Shown here: positions 46,252 through 54,248 of the stretch, piece after piece | Layout: the number at the start of each line of letters is the position of its first letter | Position numbering within the stretch: the first letter of the stretch is position 1 | NCBI GenBank assembly: GCA_965277415.1 | Contig: CBDICS010000005.1 | Coordinates: forward strand, 62,001 to 126,000 | Source: JAHDHW01 sp965277415 | GTDB taxonomy: Bacteria > Bacteroidota > Bacteroidia > Chitinophagales > Saprospiraceae | Direction: 5' to 3' | DNA: 64,000 bases | Translations under genes and position numbers: made by a program | Notes under the pieces: generated by a model | The model's input: the letters and a program-made list of their open reading frames with translations, nothing else | Told to the model about the DNA's origin: nothing | The model's database searches: none

Positions 46252-47187
46252 TTATTTCGCAGTGTCTTTAGCAAAAGCTTCAGAGCCTCGGAAACGTTCT
46301 TTCATTTCTGGAAATGCTTTTTCGAGTAGCGGCATTAGCAGATAGGGAAACAAGACAATAATACCTCCTAATACTGCATCAAGGAAGAAATGGTTGCCTG
46401 TCATGACTATAACGGTTAGGACAAAAAGTGGATAGAGTGCAACCAGCCATTTTAGCCAAGCCTTATTGGAATACCAATAAATGCCTACTGCAATAAGCAG
46501 TGAATTCCCAAAATGCATGGAAGGCATTGCAGCAAATTGATTAAATAGGTTTTTATTAACCCCTTCGTATAAGTTAATACCACTTATTTGGTATAAGGTA
46601 TCTATAAAACCTTCATTAAGATATATTCCAATTAGATTTAAATTTTCTATGACTCCTAATCCTAATTCTCTGTAATCATTGATCTCCATTCCATTGATCA
46701 TTCTGGGAGGGGCACATGGAAACCAAAGGAAAAAAAAGAGAGTAATCACATTAGCAATTAAAAAGCCATTTCTGATATATAAGTAGTGTTTTCGTTTTTT
46801 ATAGAAAAGCCAAACGAAAAATATGATAGTAGTGGGGATATGGAGTTTTATATAAATCCAATTAATAAATTTAAATAAAGCGGTTTTATCTAGGAAAAAC
46901 TGTTGAATTTCTAATTCATAAAAAATGCCTAGTTGATATTCCCATTCAATGACCAATTGAGCATTTTGGAAAGGAGTAAGGTCGTCACCGATTGCGAGGG
47001 CCCTTGAGAGTTTATAAAAAAGTAAAAAACTAACAAAAAGCAATAATTCCCTAAATCCAGAATACTTCTCAAAGGATGGTTTAAAATGTTCCCAAGTAGA
47101 ACTAGCACCATGACCACTGTTTTTTGAAGCTTGCCAGCTATAAATACCAATAATTGCGAGGAGAGTAATTAGGCTAGTTAAATTCAT
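46252..47187 (-). CDS. Second Aur1/PAP2-like membrane phosphatase or transferase
   Basis: A 311-residue protein with about six membrane helices. PAP2/Aur1-type motifs are present: FPCAPPRMI (matching the YPAAPPW-type segment), AAMPSMHFGNSLLIAVG with the catalytic His, and TGNHFFLDAVLGG with the second His and Asp. It is related in type to the protein at 41514-42479 but not closely similar by eye. It could act on inositol lipids or undecaprenyl or sphingolipid phosphates. It is on the same strand as the inositol-lipid cluster, about 430 bases upstream of it. Confidence 0.85.
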   Translation of the reverse strand: MNLTSLITLLAIIGIYSWQASKNSGHGASSTWEHFKPSFEKYSGFRELLLFVSFLLFYKLSRALAIGDDLTPFQNAQLVIEWEYQLGIFYELEIQQFFLDKTALFKFINWIYIKLHIPTTIIFFVWLFYKKRKHYLYIRNGFLIANVITLFFFLWFPCAPPRMINGMEINDYRELGLGVIENLNLIGIYLNEGFIDTLYQISGINLYEGVNKNLFNQFAAMPSMHFGNSLLIAVGIYWYSNKAWLKWLVALYPLFVLTVIVMTGNHFFLDAVLGGIIVLFPYLLMPLLEKAFPEMKERFRGSEAFAKDTAK

Positions 47188-47291
47188 CGTTTGTATTTAG
47201 GGACAGTAAGGGCTTTACTAAAGCCTATTCCGATTCTTGCCGCAAATATAGGAAAGTTTCCAATTTTACGTGCTTAGTACAGTGTAAATTC

Positions 47292-47400
47292 ATGGCGATT
47301 GCAAGAATGATACTTTAGACTTGTGTTATAGTGATTGCTTCGCTTGTGATCGACCTTCGGTCTTGTGATCAGTCCTAAAGGGCTATATGAGACCTTGCTT
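47292..47400. repeat. GATCAC-spaced hairpin repeats D3 (inverted)
   Basis: In opposite orientation to D1 and D2: GTGATTGCTTCGCTTGTG (47331-47348), hairpin GACCTTCGGTC with a GTGATC spacer, then hairpin AGTCCTAAAGGGCT. The side towards 47292 carries the tail shared with D2 (GCGATTGCAAGAATGATACT). It lies upstream of the second PAP2 gene. Confidence 0.78.
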
Positions 47401-47550
47401 CCAGCATTCTTACATAAATTTGATATTTTATCACCACTATACTCAAATTCAAAATGAATCTTTCGATTGCTATGGCGTAAATTAAGAAGTGATCGATTTA
47501 TGGTAAATGAATAAATAAACATATGGACTGGATAGTTTGAAAATGAAAAC

Positions 47551-47604
47551 GACCCGCTCTAGCACCCATCAAAATAATTTTATTAGGGAATACTAAAGCA
47601 GGTC
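47551..47604. repeat. Imperfect inverted repeat
   Basis: GACCCGCTCTAG (47551-47562) and CTAAAGCAGGTC (47593-47604) pair along their length with wobble pairs around an AT-rich centre. There is no neighbouring gene within 340 bases and no T run. It could be a small structured RNA or a repeat remnant. Confidence 0.4.
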
Positions 47605-47840
47605 GAATTTATGAGACGCAATTGGGGAATCGAATCTCTGTTCATTTGGTTTTTTTGAGTCAAAGAAGGTAAAAACTTATTCATTTGGTTGGTGTACTGT
47701 ACATATACTATGTTAGAGAGAGCCGCATACCATTCTTTTCCTCGCTGTAAAGTTAATTATGCTCAAAAGTGATTTAGAAGCAAAAAACGATACAAACATA
47801 TTTTTATTTATTTAATATGAATAATTTTTAGAAGGGCCGC

Positions 47841-47943
47841 TATACTGATATGGATTGGTTCGGGAAATGAAATATACTTCATTACAATATATACTGACGC
47901 GAAGTGGTTTGGGACTTTCTCAAACCACTTCGCGTCGGGTATA
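47841..47943. repeat. Palindromic element B, copy 2
   Basis: Same plan as copy 1: a half copy starting TATACTGATA, then a full palindrome with arms CTGACGCGAAGTGGTTTGGG and CTCAAACCACTTCGCGTC. Where copy 1 has CCG/CGG in the stem this copy has CGCG/CGCG, so pairing is kept. It ends one base from the stop codon of the gene at 47945. The rest of the gene-free stretch 47188-47944 holds D3 and the inverted repeat at 47551. Confidence 0.82.
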
Positions 47944-47944
47944 A

Positions 47945-50900
47945 CTACCTCAATTCATACAACTCTAATCGATCATTATTATTAGCGATTAAGACCATAG
48001 GTTGTTTTTCATTATTAAAAATCAAACTAACTGCTCTAGCATCTTTATAAGCTTTTAGGCCGGTATCATGGCTTGACATTGGATTAAACCCACCTTTACC
48101 GTCACCCAAAAGTATTTGACCAATTCCTGCATCAGAGCGAGTCGTTTCCACTTCTCTTTGATAATAATTGCCCGCAATCAATATATCAAGTAAGCCATCC
48201 TTATTCCAATCATAGCAAACGGTTCCAAATACTGGAGCAATCTGAGCCTCATTGGGCAATGGATTAATTATAAATTGCCCATCTCTATTTTCAATATAAG
48301 CAGATTCAAAAATCTTCGCCTCATGAGCAAGCGCTCCGTCTATTCTTGACCCCAGGACTTGTTCGATAGAGGCATGAGCAAAATCATCATAAGATTTGAA
48401 TTCTTGTTTGATGTAGGGCAACTGTTGAGACGAACACTCTCTACCTCTGACTGGATAACATACTCCGTCTTGATCATAGTAGCCTAGGTAAACATCATTA
48501 GAGCCGTTTTCATCAAAATCTTTTACGAATGCTTTAAACGGTTTGTCTACACTTGCTTTATACTTGATATTTAGACCGAGGTTTCCGGCGATAAAATCTT
48601 GATCTCCATCTCCATCAAAATCAGCAGTTGCCAGACTATTCCACCAGCCATTGGTGTCAGACATGCCCATACTATTGGTTGCATCACTTAGGTTTCCATT
48701 ATCATTTTTAAAAATAGAAATTGGCATCCATTCTCCAACAAGGATTAGATCTAAATCTTTATCATTGTCTATGTCTGACCACATTGCATCAGTGACCATA
48801 CCTGGTTTTACAAGATCTGGTGCAATATCAGCTGTAATATCTGTAAATTTCCCTTTATTATTTTGAAGGATAAAGCTCCTTGGTATTGAGCCATATTTAC
48901 CAGGAATTTGCCGACCGCCAACGAATAAATCCAAATCTCCGTCATTATCTAAATCTCCAGCTGCCATTTTGGATGTACTGACATTCATTTCAGGAAGTGC
49001 ATTGGTACGTTTTGAGAAAAGACCACTTCCATCGTTTATATATAGTCGATCCTGTAATTTTTTTGATCCAGCTTCATATTCATTCCCCCCACTTACAATG
49101 TATAGATCAGGATTTCCATCTCCATTTGCATCAAAGAAAGTTGCACCGACATCTTCGGATGCTATATCTACTGACCAGGCTTGTCTCTTGGCGATGACAA
49201 AAGTTCCATTTGTTTGCTGTAAATATAATCGCCCTTCCTGACCAGCTGCACCTCCTATAAATACATCCTCTAATTGATCTCCATTGACATCAGCTTTAGC
49301 TAGACAAGGGCCCAAATGGGACATTTCATATGGCAATAGAACTTCTCTTTTAAAATCATCAAAGTCGTTTTCTTTATGGACGAAATCCAGACCACTATCA
49401 GCCGTTTTTTCCACCAATAAGGAAGCATATGCTTGTGCTTGCTTTTGTTCTGTAGCATCTTTTTGATTAACTTTTAGTGTTTGATTGGCATTTACATTGG
49501 TAAAAGACTGCTTTTGGCCATTGGGCCATATTATTTCAAGCTTATCAATAAGTGCTTTGTCCCCTACGCCAAAATGAACAATGTTTTCACTGCATGACAT
49601 GAATCCTCTAAAAGGCGTACTTTCTTGAATTTGAATTTGGTCACCAATAGTTAGTTTTATTCTGGTGCCGTAACCATTTTTATTGATTCCTGTTCCATCT
49701 AATTTAATTCTTAAATAATTACCTAATCGTCTATCCGCCGCAACATTCCGATATAAGCCTGCCGCTTCATTCATATTATTCATAACAAAGTCAATATCCC
49801 CATCATTATCAAAATCAGCATATGCAGCACCTTGAGACCAATTCTTTTGCTCAAAGCCCCAATTCGCTATCATTTTTTTAAAAGTAAGGTCTCCTTTGTT
49901 TTTATAGATATAATTATGGAGTTTGATGGAAGGTGCCATTTTCAAAATCTCTTCAGGTCTAAATGCGGTTTTACCTAATTGCTTTTGTTCTGCAACATAT
50001 TTTCTCATCCAGTTATTGAAATCATTATTTCGCATGTCCCTTAAAATACCATTAGTGACCATCAAATCTTTATATCCATCATTATCAAGGTCAACAAATA
50101 CTGAGCTCCAACTCCAATCGGTATTAGAAACACCAGACAATTGAGCGATTTCACTAAATGTCCCATTGCCATTATTGAGTTGAAGGGAATTAAACATATA
50201 TTGATAATGATATCCTGCATCGGCTAATTTCCAAAACTGCTCAGGGTTCATACCACTCATATTGGTTTTTAAACGAACATTATCTGCGGCTACCATATCT
50301 GCTGTATAGATATCCAACCAACCATCATTATTAATGTCTGCGATATCGGCTCCCATACTAAAATTACTCATATGCCGAAGGGCTTGATCTGCGATATTTG
50401 TAAAAGTACCATCACCATTATTGTGATAGAAGAAATCTGGCTCTGTATAATCACAGGCAACATACAGATCAATAAAACCATCATTATCTAAATCTCCTGC
50501 GGTTGCACTTAAGCTGAAGGAATAGTTTGTAATGCCAGCTTCACTTGTCACTTTAGTAAAAGTATTATTGCCATTATTTTGATATAAATTATCTGTATAC
50601 TTATAATCTTTTTTATTCTTAAGCTGTCTTTTAGCCGCAGTCGAATTGGGAGGTTGATTGGCTACATATAGATCCAAATCTCCATCATTGTCATAGTCGA
50701 AAAAATTAGCAGAAATACTATAACCCGCATCTGCAATCCCATATTGCTCAGCACTTTCCGTAAAAGTTAAATCACCATTATTGATGTACAGTTTATTTTT
50801 TCTAAGTGTCCATTCATCATATAAAAATCGACAGATATAAATATCTAACCAGCCATCACCATTGATATCTACCATATATACCCCAGTGGACCATTCTTTA

Positions 50901-51268
50901 TCTTTTTGAATATTTGCAGTTTGAGTGATGTCTTCAAATTTTAAATTATCCTTATTAAGATAAAGCTTATCGGCTGTCATATTTCCTGCAAAGAAAATGT
51001 CTTGAAGGCCATCATTATTTATATCCCCAACGGCTACACCAGCACCTTGGTATACTGCATCAAAGTTGAAAAAATTGACACTTAAATCTTCTTTGATTTG
51101 ATTATTAAAGCTAATACCACTTTGTGTTGCAGGGATTATTTCAAATAATTTTACTTCTTCAGAGTTGAGGCCAGAAACTGCGGTAGATGCAGGTGATTCT
51201 GATTCACCACAAGATAATAGTCCACCAAAAAGGAGAAACATTGAGAGTAAGAAATAGAATGATTTCAT
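47945..51268 (-). CDS. FG-GAP/VCBS repeat lipoprotein with ASPIC/UnbV domain
   Basis: A 1107-residue predicted lipoprotein. The signal peptide ends in lipobox LLSC with Cys20. Many FG-GAP/VCBS calcium-loop repeats form propeller blades on both sides of the middle (DINNDGLQDIFFAGNM, DLDNDGFIDLYVACD, DFDGDGDQDFIAGNL). An ASPIC/UnbV domain lies at about 520-610 (NGYGTRIKLTIGDQIQIQES, then HFGVGDKALIDKLEIIWPNG). Proteins of this layout are frequent in Bacteroidota and are thought to act on the cell surface in ligand or polymer binding; the ligand is unknown. It is a single gene, divergent from trehalase. The stop codon abuts element B2. Confidence 0.9.
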   Translation of the reverse strand: MKSFYFLLSMFLLFGGLLSCGESESPASTAVSGLNSEEVKLFEIIPATQSGISFNNQIKEDLSVNFFNFDAVYQGAGVAVGDINNDGLQDIFFAGNMTADKLYLNKDNLKFEDITQTANIQKDKEWSTGVYMVDINGDGWLDIYICRFLYDEWTLRKNKLYINNGDLTFTESAEQYGIADAGYSISANFFDYDNDGDLDLYVANQPPNSTAAKRQLKNKKDYKYTDNLYQNNGNNTFTKVTSEAGITNYSFSLSATAGDLDNDGFIDLYVACDYTEPDFFYHNNGDGTFTNIADQALRHMSNFSMGADIADINNDGWLDIYTADMVAADNVRLKTNMSGMNPEQFWKLADAGYHYQYMFNSLQLNNGNGTFSEIAQLSGVSNTDWSWSSVFVDLDNDGYKDLMVTNGILRDMRNNDFNNWMRKYVAEQKQLGKTAFRPEEILKMAPSIKLHNYIYKNKGDLTFKKMIANWGFEQKNWSQGAAYADFDNDGDIDFVMNNMNEAAGLYRNVAADRRLGNYLRIKLDGTGINKNGYGTRIKLTIGDQIQIQESTPFRGFMSCSENIVHFGVGDKALIDKLEIIWPNGQKQSFTNVNANQTLKVNQKDATEQKQAQAYASLLVEKTADSGLDFVHKENDFDDFKREVLLPYEMSHLGPCLAKADVNGDQLEDVFIGGAAGQEGRLYLQQTNGTFVIAKRQAWSVDIASEDVGATFFDANGDGNPDLYIVSGGNEYEAGSKKLQDRLYINDGSGLFSKRTNALPEMNVSTSKMAAGDLDNDGDLDLFVGGRQIPGKYGSIPRSFILQNNKGKFTDITADIAPDLVKPGMVTDAMWSDIDNDKDLDLILVGEWMPISIFKNDNGNLSDATNSMGMSDTNGWWNSLATADFDGDGDQDFIAGNLGLNIKYKASVDKPFKAFVKDFDENGSNDVYLGYYDQDGVCYPVRGRECSSQQLPYIKQEFKSYDDFAHASIEQVLGSRIDGALAHEAKIFESAYIENRDGQFIINPLPNEAQIAPVFGTVCYDWNKDGLLDILIAGNYYQREVETTRSDAGIGQILLGDGKGGFNPMSSHDTGLKAYKDARAVSLIFNNEKQPMVLIANNNDRLELYELR

Positions 51269-51627
51269 TGAATTATAGTTTTGAAAACAGGTTTAGTTCT
51301 ATGAAGGTGTTCAAAAATAAAGCCATTAAGCAAGGGGAAAACAGTCTTGTTATTTCAATAAACTAGATTTTGGGACAAGGATTTAACTTATTTAAATTTT
51401 ATTGTCGAAGGCGAAAAAGCTCAATTTAGGATTCTGAATAGGCATCCGATCTATAAGCTTCTTATTGCTTTGTACTTCGACAAAACTGGAGACCTATTAA
51501 ATCTCTGACCCATAAAGTTAGTGATTTTATACAAATCGTGATTTTTTTTGATGTCGGGATGAAATCATTCACTATCGAAAACAAAACTTGGACAGGTTCT
51601 ATCTATATTTACGGGAAAATTGGGATC
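51269..51627. other. Divergent promoter region, 359 bp
   Basis: It separates the minus-strand FG-GAP lipoprotein from the plus-strand trehalase and should hold both promoters. A frame open from 51538 runs into trehalase but gives 30 residues with no signal-peptide character, so it is read as non-coding. Confidence 0.45.
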
Positions 51628-53214
51628 ATGAAAAAAATATTATTGTTTCTTTCCTTTATAATAGTTTTCAATGCTTGTGATGATAATTCAAATGAAAAAA
51701 TGAAACAGGTAGGAGAAGACAAAAAGAATTTAAGCCCCGATATTCGATATGGAGAATTGTTTGAAAAAGTTCAATTTGCAGAAATTTTTGAAGATTCTAA
51801 GACATTTGCTGATTGTACACCAAAGTTTTCAACTCATGAAATCATCGCTGCCTATGAGAAAGAAAGATTAGAAGTAGATTTTGATATTAAAACTTTTGTT
51901 GAAGAAAATTTTATAATTCCTAAAGCCATTGCTTCTGATTTTCAAAGCGATACCTCTAAAACGGTTGTGGAACATATTAACTCACTCTGGGATGTTTTGA
52001 CCAGACAGCCTGATGCTTCTAATAATGGCACTTTAATTCCGCTACCTAAATCCTATGTTGTTCCGGGCGGGCGATTTAGAGAGGTTTATTATTGGGATAG
52101 TTACTTTACACTTTTAGGATTACAAAAGTCAGAACGGTGGGATCTCATTGAAAATATGGTGGATAATTTTTCATACATTATCCAGACCAAAGGGTTTATT
52201 CCTAATGGAAATAGAACGTATTATCAAGGACGTTCTCAACCTCCTTTTTATTCGCTAATGGTAAAAGTATTAGCTGAAGGGAAAGGAGTTGGAACCTTGA
52301 AAAAATATTTGCCTTATCTAAAAAATGAATATAGTTTTTGGATGGATGGTGCTAAAGACCTAAATGATAAGCAATCAGCTTATCGGAGAGCTGTTCGTCT
52401 TGATGATGGCACGATCTTAAATCGGTATTGGGATGATATACCTAAACCTCGGCCAGAATCTTTTAGAGAAGATGTTGCGCTTATTAAAAGTATGGAAAAT
52501 GGAGGAGAAACGGAATATAGACATATCAGAGCTGCCGCTGAATCTGGCTGGGATTTTAGTAGCCGTTGGTTTAAAGATGGACAATATATGGCTTCCATAC
52601 ACACAACAGATATTCTTCCTGTAGATTTGAATGCTTTGATTTACCATCTGGAAGAGACGCTTTCTGAGGCCTACCTTGAAGCTGGAGATTCTACCAATGC
52701 TTCAGCTATGAGGGCAATAGCCGATCTTCGAAAAACTAATTTGACTAAATACTTTTGGAATAGTACGGCTGGTATTTTTAAAGATTATGACTTTATTGAA
52801 AAGAAGCAAACAGATGTTCCTTCTTTGGCAACTATGTATCCTTTGTTTTTTAATATGGCTACTGAAGTTCAAGCAGATAGTGTCGCGAATGTAATCCAAA
52901 GAGATTTTCTTCAAGTAGGAGGTGTAACGACTAGTTTAAACAGTACTGGCCAACAATGGGACGCTCCTAATGGTTGGGCGCCTTTACAGTGGATAACGAT
53001 AAAAGGTTTAAGAAATTATGAACATACTGCACTGGCAGATACAATTAAAAACCGCTGGGTTAATATCAATATTGATGTCTATAAAAAAACCGGCAAAATG
53101 GTTGAAAAATATAATGTCTACGAACTTGACCTTGAAGGTGGAGGAGGAGAGTACCCTGTACAAGATGGTTTTGGTTGGACTAATGGAGTGCTACTAAAAC
53201 TCATTCAGGAATAA
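51628..53214 (+). CDS. Trehalase, GH37, predicted lipoprotein
   Basis: Hydrolyses trehalose to two glucose molecules, most likely in the periplasm. Both GH37 signatures are present: VPGGRFREVYYWDSYF and QQWDAPNGWAPLQW. Other family blocks include NGNRTYYQGRSQPPFYSLM and AAESGWDFSSRWF, which carries the catalytic Asp region. The start at 51628 (MKKILLFLSFIIVFNACDDN) is chosen over 51538 because it gives a lipoprotein signal peptide with lipobox FNAC. The aldose epimerase gene follows after 2 bases, so the pair is an operon that would process trehalose and interconvert the glucose anomers released. Confidence 0.94.
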   Translation: MKKILLFLSFIIVFNACDDNSNEKMKQVGEDKKNLSPDIRYGELFEKVQFAEIFEDSKTFADCTPKFSTHEIIAAYEKERLEVDFDIKTFVEENFIIPKAIASDFQSDTSKTVVEHINSLWDVLTRQPDASNNGTLIPLPKSYVVPGGRFREVYYWDSYFTLLGLQKSERWDLIENMVDNFSYIIQTKGFIPNGNRTYYQGRSQPPFYSLMVKVLAEGKGVGTLKKYLPYLKNEYSFWMDGAKDLNDKQSAYRRAVRLDDGTILNRYWDDIPKPRPESFREDVALIKSMENGGETEYRHIRAAAESGWDFSSRWFKDGQYMASIHTTDILPVDLNALIYHLEETLSEAYLEAGDSTNASAMRAIADLRKTNLTKYFWNSTAGIFKDYDFIEKKQTDVPSLATMYPLFFNMATEVQADSVANVIQRDFLQVGGVTTSLNSTGQQWDAPNGWAPLQWITIKGLRNYEHTALADTIKNRWVNINIDVYKKTGKMVEKYNVYELDLEGGGGEYPVQDGFGWTNGVLLKLIQE

Positions 53215-53216
53215 AG

Positions 53217-54161
53217 ATGTACGAACTACAAGAAATACAATTTGGAGCGTATAAAAAACTTCAATTTTTTAATAAAAAGTCAGGGAATGGATTTTCTATA
53301 GTTCCAGAAATTGGTGGAACAGTACTGGAGATTTGGCTAAATAATACATTGATACTTGAAGGATGTGAATCATCTGAAGAACTCAATAACAATCAATCAT
53401 ACAGAAGCTCATTTTTATTTCCTTTTCCTAACCGACTAAAAGATGGAAACTATGAATACGATGGAAAAAAACGCCAGTTTCCAATCAATGATTTAGCTAC
53501 GAATAATGCAATCCATGGACTTAGTAGAGATGTAGAAATGGATGTTTTATCTACGAACACTTTTGAGGATAGTGCTTCAATTTCATTGAGCTATTTTGCT
53601 GAAGGAACGAATAAAGCTTATCCCTATCCTTTTTTGTTTGATGTCCTGATTAATATTTCAGAGGAGAAGGGTTTTGAAGTGAATATGAAATGTACCAATG
53701 AATCGGATGTCCGTATTCCTATAGGTATTGGTTGGCATCCTTATTTTAAAATTGGATCATCTATTAATGATTTGAATTTTGAAATGCCAGACTGCAAAAT
53801 GATTGAGCTTGATGATCGAATGATTCCTACAGGAGTTACATTATCATATGATTATTTTAAAAAACTAAGAAGACTTAGTAATGCTGTATTGGATAATGGA
53901 TTTAAACTGAAGGCTGAAGCAGGGAAAGAACATATATTATTATCCAATTCAGAGATCACACTTGACTATTGGCAAGAAACAGGACCTCAAAAGTTCAACT
54001 TTTTACAAATATATACGCCTCCATCGAGATCTTGTATCGCTATCGAACCCATGACTTGCAATATTGATGCATTTAATACGGGGGATGGATTAATCCTATT
54101 GAGCCCTGAAAACTTTATTGAAGCCAGCTGTGGGATTAATGTATTTAGAGACGAAGCATAA
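53217..54161 (+). CDS. Aldose 1-epimerase family protein
   Basis: A 314-residue GalM-type mutarotase. Recognisable blocks are NAIHGLSRDVE with the first active-site His, GIGWHPYFKIG with the second His, and IYTPPSRSCIAIEPMTCNID with the catalytic Glu. There is no signal peptide, so it is cytosolic unlike its neighbour trehalase. It interconverts alpha and beta anomers of a hexose, likely glucose given the tight link (2 bases) to trehalase. The stop codon lies inside the left arm of a hairpin at 54152-54184. Confidence 0.9.
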   Translation: MYELQEIQFGAYKKLQFFNKKSGNGFSIVPEIGGTVLEIWLNNTLILEGCESSEELNNNQSYRSSFLFPFPNRLKDGNYEYDGKKRQFPINDLATNNAIHGLSRDVEMDVLSTNTFEDSASISLSYFAEGTNKAYPYPFLFDVLINISEEKGFEVNMKCTNESDVRIPIGIGWHPYFKIGSSINDLNFEMPDCKMIELDDRMIPTGVTLSYDYFKKLRRLSNAVLDNGFKLKAEAGKEHILLSNSEITLDYWQETGPQKFNFLQIYTPPSRSCIAIEPMTCNIDAFNTGDGLILLSPENFIEASCGINVFRDEA

Positions 54162-54184
54162 AAGAGAAATTTATTTATGCTTCG
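54152..54184 (+). terminator. Hairpin overlapping the aldose epimerase stop codon
   Basis: CGAAGCATAAA (54152-54162) and TTTATGCTTCG (54174-54184) form a perfect 11-bp stem with an 11-base loop. The left arm contains the TAA stop. No T run follows, so it may protect the 3' end or act as a weak terminator between two converging genes. Confidence 0.5.
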
Positions 54185-54248
54185 CCCCCATTCGTCCCAA
54201 GTACACGGTGGACTAAGTTATTCAGAATATTAAATACCCGGTCTCTTT

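Noticed and set aside
46252..47187. Reading the second PAP2 gene as part of the same transcript as the inositol-lipid genes
   Set aside because: A 427-bp gap and a likely separate promoter lie between them; only the same strand and theme link them.
47274..47522. 82-codon minus-strand ORF
   Set aside because: It runs across repeat D3 and has no start context or protein features.
51538..51627. N-terminal extension of trehalase
   Set aside because: The 30 extra residues would hide a good lipoprotein signal peptide starting at 51628.
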